Origin: JAAXQD01 sp963790095
GTDB taxonomy: Bacteria > Desulfobacterota > Desulfobacteria > Desulfobacterales > UBA11574
Reading direction: 5' to 3'
Length of the DNA: 64,000 nucleotides
Assembly (NCBI GenBank): GCA_963790095.1
Contig: CAWBNO010000021.1
Span: forward strand, 1 to 64,000
How positions within the stretch are numbered: position 1 is the first letter of the stretch; each line of letters opens with the position of its first letter. Positions 33,954-42,740 of this stretch are shown piece after piece. The position numbers were made by a program, and so were the translations under genes. Under the pieces are notes generated by a model that was not told the origin of the DNA, searched no databases, and was given only the letters and a program-made list of their open reading frames with translations.

Positions 33954-34952
33954 ATGAAAATTGCTTTTTTAATGGATCGTTTGGAACCCATCGATCCGAT
34001 GATGGAAACCACCAGTCATCTCATGTATGAGTGCAACCAGCGGGGCCATACGGTCTATTTTCTCGAGCCCCATGATATCTATATCCGGGGATACAAGGTG
34101 GTTGCAAGGATGCGCAACATTACCGTACCAACCGACCTTTCCATGAAAAAATATTGGCGATCCGCAATAAAATGCCTGAAAAAGGACGATCTCATATTTG
34201 AAACCGTGACCGAACTTGATGCACTGTTTCTGAGAAAAAACCCGCCCCTCAATTATCAGGCCATGGAATTCCTTTCACCGGTCAATGACCGGGTCTTTAT
34301 GATCAATTCCACCAATGGACAGATTCTGGCCAACAGTAAACTCTATACGCTCCATTTTCCAAACATCATCCCCATGACACATGTGTCCAGGGACCCGAAA
34401 CGGTTGAAAAAAATCATCGATGATTTCGGCGGCGCCATGGTGATTAAACCGTTGCAACGCTACGGCGGAGAGGGGGTTATCAAGGTCAGTACCCGGGACC
34501 AGGAAAACCTGAATTCACTGATCAATTATTATGTAAAAGGATACGAAGATTACCCGGCACGGGAGCCGATCATGGTTCAGGAATTTCTGGAAGTCGTAAA
34601 AAAAGACGGGGATATTCGGATATTGATTTTGAATGGAGAGATCCTGGGCGCCATGCGGCGAATACCGATGAATGGAGACTTCAGGACCAACGTTCATGCA
34701 GGCGCCAGTGTGTTCAAGCACACCGTTACGGAAAGGGATAAAGAAATCTGCCGGGCAATCAAAGACCGTCTCATAAAAGATGGCCTTTATTTTGTGGGAA
34801 TCGACGTAATTGGGGATAAACTGGTGGAAATCAACTGTGTCAGCCCCGGTGGAATCCCCCGTATCAACAAGCTGGATGGTATAAAACTCGAAGTCAACGT
34901 TATCGATTTTGTGGAACGGAAAGTTTTAGAGATGAAAGGAAAGAACGATTAG
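33954..34952 (+). CDS. GshB-like ATP-grasp ligase
   Basis: A 332-residue protein resembling prokaryotic glutathione synthetase. The N-terminal domain is KIAFLMDRLEPIDPMMETTSHL; the ATP-grasp part has GGAMVIKPLQRYGGEGVIKV, VQEFLEVVKKDGDIRILILNG, MRRIPMNGDFRTNVHAGAS and YFVGIDVIGDKLVEINCVSPGG. This is the standard GshB order with the magnesium Asp, Glu and Asn. The ATG at 33954 lies 2 bases after the previous stop. It may ligate a glycine-like amine to a dipeptide. GshA is not in the window. The downstream genes form a dipeptide/glutathione-type importer, so the product or substrate may be a peptide thiol; this is inference. Confidence 0.84.
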   Translation: MKIAFLMDRLEPIDPMMETTSHLMYECNQRGHTVYFLEPHDIYIRGYKVVARMRNITVPTDLSMKKYWRSAIKCLKKDDLIFETVTELDALFLRKNPPLNYQAMEFLSPVNDRVFMINSTNGQILANSKLYTLHFPNIIPMTHVSRDPKRLKKIIDDFGGAMVIKPLQRYGGEGVIKVSTRDQENLNSLINYYVKGYEDYPAREPIMVQEFLEVVKKDGDIRILILNGEILGAMRRIPMNGDFRTNVHAGASVFKHTVTERDKEICRAIKDRLIKDGLYFVGIDVIGDKLVEINCVSPGGIPRINKLDGIKLEVNVIDFVERKVLEMKGKND

Positions 34953-34971
34953 TTTGGAATTGACCGATCCT

Positions 34972-36699
34972 ATGAAAAATTTATTATCCAGATCCGCCTG
35001 GACAGCCGTCATCGTTGCCGGATTGCTGCTCTTCGTTCTATCCTGTGTGGATAAAAAGGATGCTCGATTTCTCAAAGTTGGACTTCCTGAAGAACCGAAA
35101 ACCTTCAACATCTGGCTGGCCAGCGATGCCAATTCCAAAAAAATCCTGTCCCTCATTTACCAGCCGCTGTATCTGCGGGATCCTGAAACCCTGGATCTGA
35201 TACCGTGGTTGGCCTCCGGCGAACCCCAATATGATCCGGCAACGATTTCCTATACCGTCCGCCTTAAACCCGCCAAATGGTCTGATGGATCGGATCTGAC
35301 ATCCTCCGATGTGGCCTTCACCGCTTCTTTGATAAAAGAATTTAAAATACCCCGGTACTACTCTTCATGGAAATTTATTAAAAAAATAGAAACTCCGGAT
35401 AACCACACCGTCCGCTTCTATCTTGAAGAACCGAAAGCCATATTTTTGACCCGAACACTGACGTCATCAATTGTATCCAAAAAAGAATGGGCAGATATTT
35501 CCCAAGGCGCCAGAACCCAGCAAAAACCACTGAAAGCCCTGATCAATCACAAAGTCGAAAAACCGATGGGATGCGGCCCGTTTGTCTTAGAAAAATGGGG
35601 CCGGGGCACGTATATTCATCTTCAAAAAAACAGGTATTTTTTCGGCCTTCATCAGGAAATTGGCGGACGAGTTCTCGGCCCGTATGTGAACGACCTTCTT
35701 TTTAAAGTGTACGGAACCGCGGATGTCGCCGTACTGGCCCTGAAAAAGGGGGATATCGATTTGTTTTGGTGGGGAATTCAACCCGGATATATCGATAACC
35801 TAAAGCAGGACAGAAACATTAAAATATTTTACGGTAAAAAAAGTGCGCTATATTTCTTGGGCTTTAACCTGAGAACCCTGCCGTTCAGCGATGTCAACCT
35901 GAGAAAGGCGGTGGCCGTCCTGGTTGACAAGGAGTTTATCATTTCTCGTATCCTCCAGGAATACGGTACCCGTATGGACTCTATCATTCCGACGGGGAAT
36001 CGATACTGGTTCTGTTCGGATGTCTCCTGCTACGGAGACGGCATGGACCGGAACCAACGCATTAAAGAGGCCTATCATATCCTTCACACGGCGGGATATA
36101 CTTGGGAAGTACCGCCCGTTGACGAGGGCGGCAGGGTCGTCCCCGGCAAAGGGATACGGATGCCCGACGGCCAACCGATGAAAAAAATCACCATCCTAAC
36201 GCCGCCGGCCGATTATGATCCCCACCGGGCCATGAGCGGCATGATGATACAGGAATGGCTCAAGGTTTTGGGTATCACGGCGGCTTCCCGACCCATGGCC
36301 TTTGGAGCGCTGCTCGATCAGGTTAAAGGGCGTCATGAATTTGATGCCTTTATCCTGGGGTATGGAAGACTGTCCATGGACCCCGATTACTTGAGGAATT
36401 TTTTCCATTCCGCCAACGACAAGGAGCGGGGATGGAATATGAGCGGATACAACAATCCCGAGTTTGACCGCATCGCCGAAAAATCTGCAAGTGAGATGAA
36501 TCCGGAGCTCCGCCAAAAACTGATTCATGAGATGCAGAAAATCATCATGGCGGATGTTCCGTATCTCCCTATTTACAATCCGGCACTCCTGGAGGCCGTG
36601 CGCACAGACACCTTCAGCGGCTGGGTGGAAACCTTGGATGGAATTGGAAACATCTGGTCCTACTGCCTGGTCAGACAAAATGATGCAACTTCTCCATAA
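34972..36699 (+). CDS. Peptide ABC transporter substrate-binding lipoprotein
   Basis: A 575-residue SBP_bac_5 family protein. The signal peptide ends in lipobox LFVLSC (Cys25). The mature part starts with KVGLPEEPKTFNIW and includes the typical ASGEPQYDPATISYTVRLKP, KWSDGSDLTSSDVAFTA, GCGPFVLEKWG and DVNLRKAVAVLVDKEFI stretches. It binds oligopeptides, dipeptides, nickel or glutathione in different members; no nickel-specific His-rich pocket is obvious. The start at 34972 gives a standard lipoprotein signal. It heads a full permease-ATPase set. Confidence 0.9.
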   Translation: MKNLLSRSAWTAVIVAGLLLFVLSCVDKKDARFLKVGLPEEPKTFNIWLASDANSKKILSLIYQPLYLRDPETLDLIPWLASGEPQYDPATISYTVRLKPAKWSDGSDLTSSDVAFTASLIKEFKIPRYYSSWKFIKKIETPDNHTVRFYLEEPKAIFLTRTLTSSIVSKKEWADISQGARTQQKPLKALINHKVEKPMGCGPFVLEKWGRGTYIHLQKNRYFFGLHQEIGGRVLGPYVNDLLFKVYGTADVAVLALKKGDIDLFWWGIQPGYIDNLKQDRNIKIFYGKKSALYFLGFNLRTLPFSDVNLRKAVAVLVDKEFIISRILQEYGTRMDSIIPTGNRYWFCSDVSCYGDGMDRNQRIKEAYHILHTAGYTWEVPPVDEGGRVVPGKGIRMPDGQPMKKITILTPPADYDPHRAMSGMMIQEWLKVLGITAASRPMAFGALLDQVKGRHEFDAFILGYGRLSMDPDYLRNFFHSANDKERGWNMSGYNNPEFDRIAEKSASEMNPELRQKLIHEMQKIIMADVPYLPIYNPALLEAVRTDTFSGWVETLDGIGNIWSYCLVRQNDATSP

Positions 36700-36774
36700 A
36701 TTTTGAAAAATTGAATTCTATAATATAAAACACCTGAAACGCCCATGCAGCTGAACTTAATACGGAATTGTTAA

Positions 36775-37752
36775 ATGGAAGTCCGAAAATTTGTCTTAAA
36801 AAGATTTGTCGAGATATTCATAATTTTCTTTGTGATCTTAACGGTACTCTTTTTGCTGTTCCGTCTGGCTCCCGGGGATCCGGTGACCCGGATGGTGGAC
36901 CCCACCTTGACCCCGGAGGATTCGCAGCATTTGATCGCCCAATTGGGGCTCGATCAGCCCATGGGACTTCAGTATCTCTATTATATCAAAAACTTCTTAA
37001 CTGGTAATTTCGGAAATTCTTTTCATTACGGCGAGACGGTATCCTCGATTATTTGGAGTCGGCTTCCAAACACCATCATCCTCTTTACCACTTCAATCTT
37101 GCTTTCCGCCTTCGTGGGCGTTTTTTTGGGCAAAATCGCATCCTGGAAAAAAGGGACAAAAACGGATACCTGGATGACCTTGGGAGCACTGGTCTGCCAC
37201 ACCCTTTTTCTCCCCTGGCTGGCCATGCTGCTGATCTGGATTTTTGGATTTAAAATCGGATGGTTCCCTTTGAACGGCATGATTTCACCGGAGATATGGA
37301 TGGACCCGTCGTCCGGGGTCTGGTTGAAAATATTGGATGTACTTCACCACATGGTTTTGCCTCTGGCAACGTTGTTTTCAATTCATTTTGGAAGTTATTT
37401 GCTTCTGATGCGCAGCAGCATGCTGGATACACTTAAAGAAGACTATATTTTAACGGCAAGGGCCAAGGGACTCGAAGAAAAGACCATCCGCAATAAACAC
37501 GCAGCACCCAATGCCGCACTGCCGGTGGTGACCAGTGTCGGGATCAGCCTGGCATTTTCCCTCAGCGGCGGCGCCCTGACGGAAACCGTCTTCAGCTGGC
37601 CAGGGATTGGACGGGAGCTGGTCTTTGCAGTGAGCAACAGTGATTATCCCCTGGCCCAGGGCTCCTTTTTATTGATTGCCATCGTGGTTCTAATGGCCAA
37701 CCTGGTGGTGGATGTTCTTTACGCATACCTGGATCCAAGGATTAAATACTGA
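36775..37752 (+). CDS. Peptide ABC transporter permease (DppB type)
   Basis: A 325-residue permease with six membrane segments. It shows the family start (FVLKRFVEIFIIFFVILTV with an RLAPGDP motif), LGLDQPMGLQYLYY and the EAA-loop TLKEDYILTARAKGLEEKTIRNKHAAPNAALPV. It couples the periplasmic lipoprotein to the ATPases. The 75-base gap from the lipoprotein gene contains no strong terminator. Confidence 0.93.
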   Translation: MEVRKFVLKRFVEIFIIFFVILTVLFLLFRLAPGDPVTRMVDPTLTPEDSQHLIAQLGLDQPMGLQYLYYIKNFLTGNFGNSFHYGETVSSIIWSRLPNTIILFTTSILLSAFVGVFLGKIASWKKGTKTDTWMTLGALVCHTLFLPWLAMLLIWIFGFKIGWFPLNGMISPEIWMDPSSGVWLKILDVLHHMVLPLATLFSIHFGSYLLLMRSSMLDTLKEDYILTARAKGLEEKTIRNKHAAPNAALPVVTSVGISLAFSLSGGALTETVFSWPGIGRELVFAVSNSDYPLAQGSFLLIAIVVLMANLVVDVLYAYLDPRIKY

Positions 37753-37763
37753 TAGGAAAATCG

Positions 37764-38708
37764 ATGACAGCGAACCCATCGACGCAAACATCAAATATCC
37801 GTGAAAGACCTTCCAAGAGGTTTCCCACCATCGAGCGTTTGGTGGAAGGCTGGGCGGTCTATAAAGAGAACCTTATTGGGAAAATCGGCCTGACCCTGCT
37901 GGTCATTTTTGCGCTGATGGCCGTATGCAGTTTTTTCCCCCCATTGATCGATCCCATGTACCATCCCATGACCGGCGTAGATCCGCTCATCTCCCATTCT
38001 ACGGGGCCGAGTTGGCGTCACTGGTTGGGAACGGACTTTATCGGCCGCGACATTCTGTGCCAGCTTTTGGCCGGTGCCCGCATTGCGTTTATGGTGGGGA
38101 TCTCTGCAGCATTCATGAGCATATTCCTCGGCACGGTCATTGGCATGATTGCCGGCTATGCAGGAAAAATTATGGACACACTCCTCATGCGTCTGGCGGA
38201 CATGATTATGGTGATGCCAACCCTCCTGGTGGTGCTGATTTTGTCGTCATTGTTCGGGCAGTTAAACATTTGGACCATCGTTCTGCTGATCGCCCTGTTT
38301 CGCTGGCCGGGAGTTTCCCGGGTCATCCGGGCCCAGACACTCTCTTTGAAGGAACGGCCGTTCATCGAAGCTGCCAAAGTAACCGGAGCCTCCCATTTTC
38401 GAATCATTTTCCGCCACATTATGCCCAATGTGCTGCCGCTGTCACTGTTGTACATGACCTTCCGTGTCACTTCGGCCATCATCATTGAGGCTGCCCTGGC
38501 ATTTCTGGGGTTCGGAGATCCGAGCACCGTCAGCTGGGGCATGATGCTGCAATGGGTTTGGAAAACCGGGCACATGTTTCAGGCGCCGTATTGGCTGCTG
38601 CCTCCCGGCATCTGTATTTCATTGCTAACCCTTTCATTTTACATGCTGGGCCGCGCCATGGAGGAAGTGCTGGATCCCAGGCTTCGAAAGGAGGTAGCAC
38701 AAGAATAA
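37764..38708 (+). CDS. Peptide ABC transporter permease (DppC type)
   Basis: A 314-residue permease partner. The opening part has NLIGKIGLTLLVIFALMAV and the LGTDFIGRDILCQLLAGARIAFMVG motif typical of DppC. The EAA-loop is ERPFIEAAKVTGASHFRIIFRHIMPNVLP. It lies 11 bases after the DppB-type gene. Confidence 0.94.
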   Translation: MTANPSTQTSNIRERPSKRFPTIERLVEGWAVYKENLIGKIGLTLLVIFALMAVCSFFPPLIDPMYHPMTGVDPLISHSTGPSWRHWLGTDFIGRDILCQLLAGARIAFMVGISAAFMSIFLGTVIGMIAGYAGKIMDTLLMRLADMIMVMPTLLVVLILSSLFGQLNIWTIVLLIALFRWPGVSRVIRAQTLSLKERPFIEAAKVTGASHFRIIFRHIMPNVLPLSLLYMTFRVTSAIIIEAALAFLGFGDPSTVSWGMMLQWVWKTGHMFQAPYWLLPPGICISLLTLSFYMLGRAMEEVLDPRLRKEVAQE

Positions 38709-38709
38709 A

Positions 38710-39666
38710 ATGGCACTGTTGGCGGTTGAAAACTTAAGTGTCGGGTACCATACCCGAAAAGGCTTCCTAAAATCGGTACAGGCCGTCTCCTTTTCTCTGG
38801 CTGAAGGCGAATCCCTCGGCCTTGTGGGAGAATCGGGCTGCGGCAAAACGACCATTGGCATGTCCTTGATGGGATTGCTCCCGGAAAATGCCGCTGTCAC
38901 CGGCGGGAAGATTCTGTTTGAAGGCATAGATTTGCTTCAGCTGTCGAAAAAGGAGATACGACAAGTTCGTTGGAAAAAGATTGCGATGATTTTTCAAGCG
39001 GCCATGAATGCCTTGAATCCGGTTCACAGGGTCGGTGAGCAGATTGCAGAGGCTATTTTGGCCCACGATACCGAAATATCTGAAGAAACGGCCATGAAAC
39101 AGGTTGAAAGTCTCTTCCAGGTGGTGGGGATCCCGCCGGACCGTATGAAAGACTATCCCCATCAATACAGCGGCGGCATGAAACAGCGTGCCATTATTGC
39201 CATGGCCCTGTCCTGCAATCCGTCCCTGATCATTGCAGACGAGCCCACCACCGCTCTGGACGTCATTGTGCAGGATCAGATCTTAAACGCCATCAAGGAT
39301 TTTCAAAATAAACTGAATGTCAGTCTGATATTCATATCCCACGATATCGCCGTCGTGGCAGATGTCTGTGACAGCATTGGCATTATGTTCGCCGGCCGGC
39401 TGGTGGAATATGGTAACGTGAAGGACGTTTTTGATGCGCCGATGCATCCGTATACCCAATCACTGATGGCCTCGTACCTGACATTGGACAAGGATATCGC
39501 TCAGTTAGACTCTAAGCCGGGTGAAACTCCGGACCTCGTGAATCCGACACCCGGGTGCTGTTTTTCCGAGCGGTGTGCCGTCGCAGACGCCGCCTGCAGT
39601 CTCAACACCCCTGAATGGGTAGAAATTTCGCCGACGCACAAAGCCCTTTGCAGTCGGTTCAAATGA
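38710..39666 (+). CDS. Peptide ABC transporter ATPase (DppD type)
   Basis: A 318-residue ATPase. It shows Walker A GESGCGKTTIG, Q-loop, signature YSGGMKQRAIIAMAL and Walker B LIIADEPTTALD. The C-terminal oligopeptide domain has the Cys cluster CCFSERCAVADAAC, typical of DppD/OppD (a [4Fe-4S] cluster has been described in relatives). Translation starts 1 base after the permease stop. Confidence 0.94.
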   Translation: MALLAVENLSVGYHTRKGFLKSVQAVSFSLAEGESLGLVGESGCGKTTIGMSLMGLLPENAAVTGGKILFEGIDLLQLSKKEIRQVRWKKIAMIFQAAMNALNPVHRVGEQIAEAILAHDTEISEETAMKQVESLFQVVGIPPDRMKDYPHQYSGGMKQRAIIAMALSCNPSLIIADEPTTALDVIVQDQILNAIKDFQNKLNVSLIFISHDIAVVADVCDSIGIMFAGRLVEYGNVKDVFDAPMHPYTQSLMASYLTLDKDIAQLDSKPGETPDLVNPTPGCCFSERCAVADAACSLNTPEWVEISPTHKALCSRFK

Positions 39667-39679
39667 AAAAGATACTGTA

Positions 39680-40531
39680 ATGAAAGATCCAAACACCGTT
39701 ATCGTACAGCTGGAAAGCATCTCTAAAACGTTCCGAACAAGGACCTCTTTTTTAAAAGGCGCCCCAAAAGAGGTTGTGGCACTCAACCGGGTGTCTCTTG
39801 AGATATTCAGGGGAGAAATCTTTGGCCTGGTGGGCGAAAGCGGCAGCGGCAAAACCACAACCGGGCGTCTCATCGTAAAGCTGGAAACACCGGACAGTGG
39901 AAAATTGTTGTTGGACGGAAACGATATTACCCAGATCAAAGGTAGAAACTTGAAAAATTTTCGCAGAAAAGTGCAGATGATTTTTCAGGATCCCTACCAG
40001 TCTCTAAACCCTTATCTCTCAGTGTACGACAGCGTTTCCGAGCCCCTGATCGTCCATAATGTGGGCGATTCGAAAACCCGTAAGGATAGGGTCTGGCAGA
40101 GTCTGAGTGTTGTGGGTCTCTCCCCTCCGGAGGACTTCTTTTACCGCTATCCGCATCAGATGAGCGGCGGACAGCGCCAGCGGGTAGCCATTGCCCGGGC
40201 CATGGTCCTGAAACCGGAGTTCGTGGTGGCCGATGAACCCACGTCCATGCTCGATGCGTCCATCGCGATTCATATTTTTAACATTTTATCAGAATTACGG
40301 AAAAAGTTTAAGGTCACCTTCCTTTTTATCACCCACAGCCTGGCGGCCGCCCGCTATCTATGTGACCGTATTGCCGTAATATATAAAGGCGAGATAGTGG
40401 AGACAGGCTCTGCAGAAAATATTATCCAGAATCCCCAACACCCGTATACCCAGGCACTTATCAAGGCACACCCTCGATTCCGGCATGGCCCGATTCTAAA
40501 AAAATATATTCCGATGAAGGAGAAGCGTTAA
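39680..40531 (+). CDS. Peptide ABC transporter ATPase (DppF type)
   Basis: A 283-residue ATPase. It shows Walker A GESGSGKTTTGR, MIFQDPYQSLNPYLSVYDSV, signature MSGGQRQRVAIARAM and Walker B VVADEPTSMLD. It completes the importer with the DppD-type subunit and is the last plus-strand gene before a converging cyclase gene 44 bases away; no strong terminator is seen in between. Confidence 0.94.
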   Translation: MKDPNTVIVQLESISKTFRTRTSFLKGAPKEVVALNRVSLEIFRGEIFGLVGESGSGKTTTGRLIVKLETPDSGKLLLDGNDITQIKGRNLKNFRRKVQMIFQDPYQSLNPYLSVYDSVSEPLIVHNVGDSKTRKDRVWQSLSVVGLSPPEDFFYRYPHQMSGGQRQRVAIARAMVLKPEFVVADEPTSMLDASIAIHIFNILSELRKKFKVTFLFITHSLAAARYLCDRIAVIYKGEIVETGSAENIIQNPQHPYTQALIKAHPRFRHGPILKKYIPMKEKR

Positions 40532-40575
40532 AACCGCCCATTGTTTTCAGAGATGAACCGAAATTTTCAAGTATT

Positions 40576-42030
40576 CTATGAAGCATCTTTCATCCATCGA
40601 TCCAGGATGTCCCTGTCTTTTTGATCGATGGCGGTGATCTGAAGCTGATGAACGGTTTCCCCAGCGCTTTCCTCGACGGACAATACCTTGGCATAAATAT
40701 CTCCAAAACAGTGGGCATCCACACAAAAATCGAAAACCAGTTTGATGTCCGTAAAGGGTATCAGCGGCGGCACAATCGATGCCGTGATTGAATTCTCACC
40801 CAACATGAGGGTCTCCCCTGACAAGGTGCTGTTGGATATCTTTTTATCGTCCACTTGCCAGCAGCTAAAGGGCAGGTTCATGGGAACGCCCGCTTCAACA
40901 CCATCTCGTATTTTTAGTTCAAGATTATAGGGCGGTCCAATTTTTTTTACGGAATAGGCCACCAGAGGTCTTTTGACGCCTTTCATCACGAACGCCTGGG
41001 GAGCTTCACAGGCGACCAATTCCTTGATCAGGTTGTACGTCGATTCTCCAATGAAGACCTGTCCGCCGACGGTATTCGATTCTATACGCGACGCATTATT
41101 GACCGCCGAGCCCACAACCGCATATTTCATTCTCACTTCGGAACCGATATTCCCGACCACCACGCTGCCGGTGTTGATACCAATGCCCATTTCAAGGGGC
41201 GGATGCCCCTCACGGATAATCGTGTTGTTCAGATCGTCCAGAGCATGCTGCATAGCAATGGCACAGGCAACCGCGCGCTCGGGATCGGTTTCGTTATTTT
41301 CAGGAACCCCGAAAACGGCGAGGATCGAATCGCCGAGGATCTCATCGATGATGCCGTCATAATCTATGATTATCTTGGACATGCGCTCGAGATACCGGTT
41401 CAAAAGCTGGATCATGATTTCCGGATCCAGGGTTTCAGAGAGGCTGGTGAAACCGCGAATATCCGACATCAATATGGTAACGGTTCTTCTCCGGCCACCG
41501 ATTTTATGCCCTTCGGGGGACTCCAGAATGTTATCCACAACCTTCTTTGAAAGGTATCGGCCGAACATGTCCCGAATAAAATTGACCAAGCGCAAACGTT
41601 CTTCAGAAACTTTGAAAAGGGTGGCCAGCATTTCTTTTCGTGTGGAAACGATCTCATTGATCTCCCGGGGAGTATCTTCCGAAATATTTACATCGAACTC
41701 AGTAAAATCACTCTCCTTTAAACGCAGATTCGCAGCGGAAATGGCCTCAAGGGGCAGGATGATTTTTCGATTTAGAAACTTCCGGAAGGTCACCATGACA
41801 AAAAGAATAATGATGGCAATGAGCAAGGAAATCCTTACAGCATACCAGAACAGGTCCCCCGGCTGGACATGGTGATCCGTCAGATATCGATACACCAGGG
41901 ACCACACCAGCAGAATGCTTTCAATGATCAGAATGCGCCAAAAAATCCCTTTTAAAAGAATTTTTCGGACCCCTTCCCCCCTATAATTTGATGATTTAAC
42001 CGTTTTTTTTTTGTCTGCTGTTTTTTCCAA
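40576..42030 (-). CDS. Class III nucleotide cyclase with membrane segments and PilZ-like tail
   Basis: About 484 residues (start TTG at 42030 is a guess; no good ATG is present and the frame is open to 42120 inside the next gene). There are two membrane helices in the first 110 residues (WRILIIESILLVWSLVYRYL; LLIAIIILFVMVTF), a HAMP-like linker, then a class III cyclase domain. That has TILMSDIRGFTSLSE with the first metal Asp, GDSILAVFG with the second, GIGINTGSVVVGNIGS and YAVVGSAVNNASRIES. The last 110 residues look like a PilZ domain (LPFSCWQVDD...ISNSTLSGETLML). It would make cAMP; cAMP versus cGMP cannot be judged. It converges on the series that encodes the CNB protein. Confidence 0.83.
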   Translation of the reverse strand: MEKTADKKKTVKSSNYRGEGVRKILLKGIFWRILIIESILLVWSLVYRYLTDHHVQPGDLFWYAVRISLLIAIIILFVMVTFRKFLNRKIILPLEAISAANLRLKESDFTEFDVNISEDTPREINEIVSTRKEMLATLFKVSEERLRLVNFIRDMFGRYLSKKVVDNILESPEGHKIGGRRRTVTILMSDIRGFTSLSETLDPEIMIQLLNRYLERMSKIIIDYDGIIDEILGDSILAVFGVPENNETDPERAVACAIAMQHALDDLNNTIIREGHPPLEMGIGINTGSVVVGNIGSEVRMKYAVVGSAVNNASRIESNTVGGQVFIGESTYNLIKELVACEAPQAFVMKGVKRPLVAYSVKKIGPPYNLELKIRDGVEAGVPMNLPFSCWQVDDKKISNSTLSGETLMLGENSITASIVPPLIPFTDIKLVFDFCVDAHCFGDIYAKVLSVEESAGETVHQLQITAIDQKDRDILDRWMKDAS

Positions 42031-42082
42031 CGAGCACCCTGTTTTGAAACATTTTATGATTAGAGCCTTATGCGCATCCTGG

Positions 42083-42268
42083 TTATCTTTTCCCCAGATA
42101 CACCAGACAGACCCCCCCAAGCATCAGTACAAACCCGAATCGTTGCAGAGCCTTGTCCGGCATTTCAAGAACTTTTTCTATAATAAACTTCATTTTTTCA
42201 GGAAATGCAAAATACGGAAGTCCTTCCACCACCATTACCATGCCCACAACACACAGAAAAAATTTCAT
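42083..42268 (-). CDS. DUF2065 (YjeT-like) small inner-membrane protein
   Basis: A 61-residue protein with two hydrophobic segments (MKFFLCVVGMVMVVEGLPYF and ALQRFGFVLMLGGVCLVYLG) and the DUF2065 motif EGLPYFAFPEKM. The start at 42268 follows gaggacggtg. Function is unknown; the family often sits near hflC or purA in other bacteria. It lies upstream of, and close to, the cyclase gene. Confidence 0.85.
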   Translation of the reverse strand: MKFFLCVVGMVMVVEGLPYFAFPEKMKFIIEKVLEMPDKALQRFGFVLMLGGVCLVYLGKR

Positions 42269-42575
42269 CACCGTCCTCTTTTCAATTCCTATTAAAGATT
42301 TTTTATAAAATTTCATCAAGGTTTTGTCAAAATAAAAGAATGTAATAAGATTTGGAGATGATCCTAAGATTTTAAATCCGTCTCAAATTGGTCAATGCCT
42401 TTTAATTATGCCTTGACTAATTTTTTGCAATCGTTCAAAATTCAAGATCTGGCAAAAGGATCGCGTCAGACTCCGGGTCAATCTGTAAAATATACAGACG
42501 CACAACACGTCAGCTTTTTCAAACCGGAATCTCCTTTGAACCCTGCGGGTCAAAGAACAAAATTGTTAACCAAGA

Positions 42576-42732
42576 TTGACAAACTCGTAAAAAGTCATTT
42601 TAACGCCTGGATACCCGCTTTCGCGGGCATGACGAATATTATATCTATATGATATTATTAGTTTTGTTGTCATTCCCGCGTAGGCGGGAACCCATAAAAA
42701 TGGGGAAATGGGATTTTTTACGAAACCATCAA
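42576..42732. repeat. Repeat R2 variant upstream of gatB
   Basis: The ends ttgacaaactcgtaaaaagt (42576 on) and its mirror at 42712-42732 bracket different interior DNA: two more inverted GC motifs, tacccgctttcgcgggca and attcccgcgtaggcgggaa. The right end touches the gatB start region. The rest of the 42269-42740 gap holds no gene that I can support. Confidence 0.7.
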
Positions 42733-42740
42733 GCTTAAAA

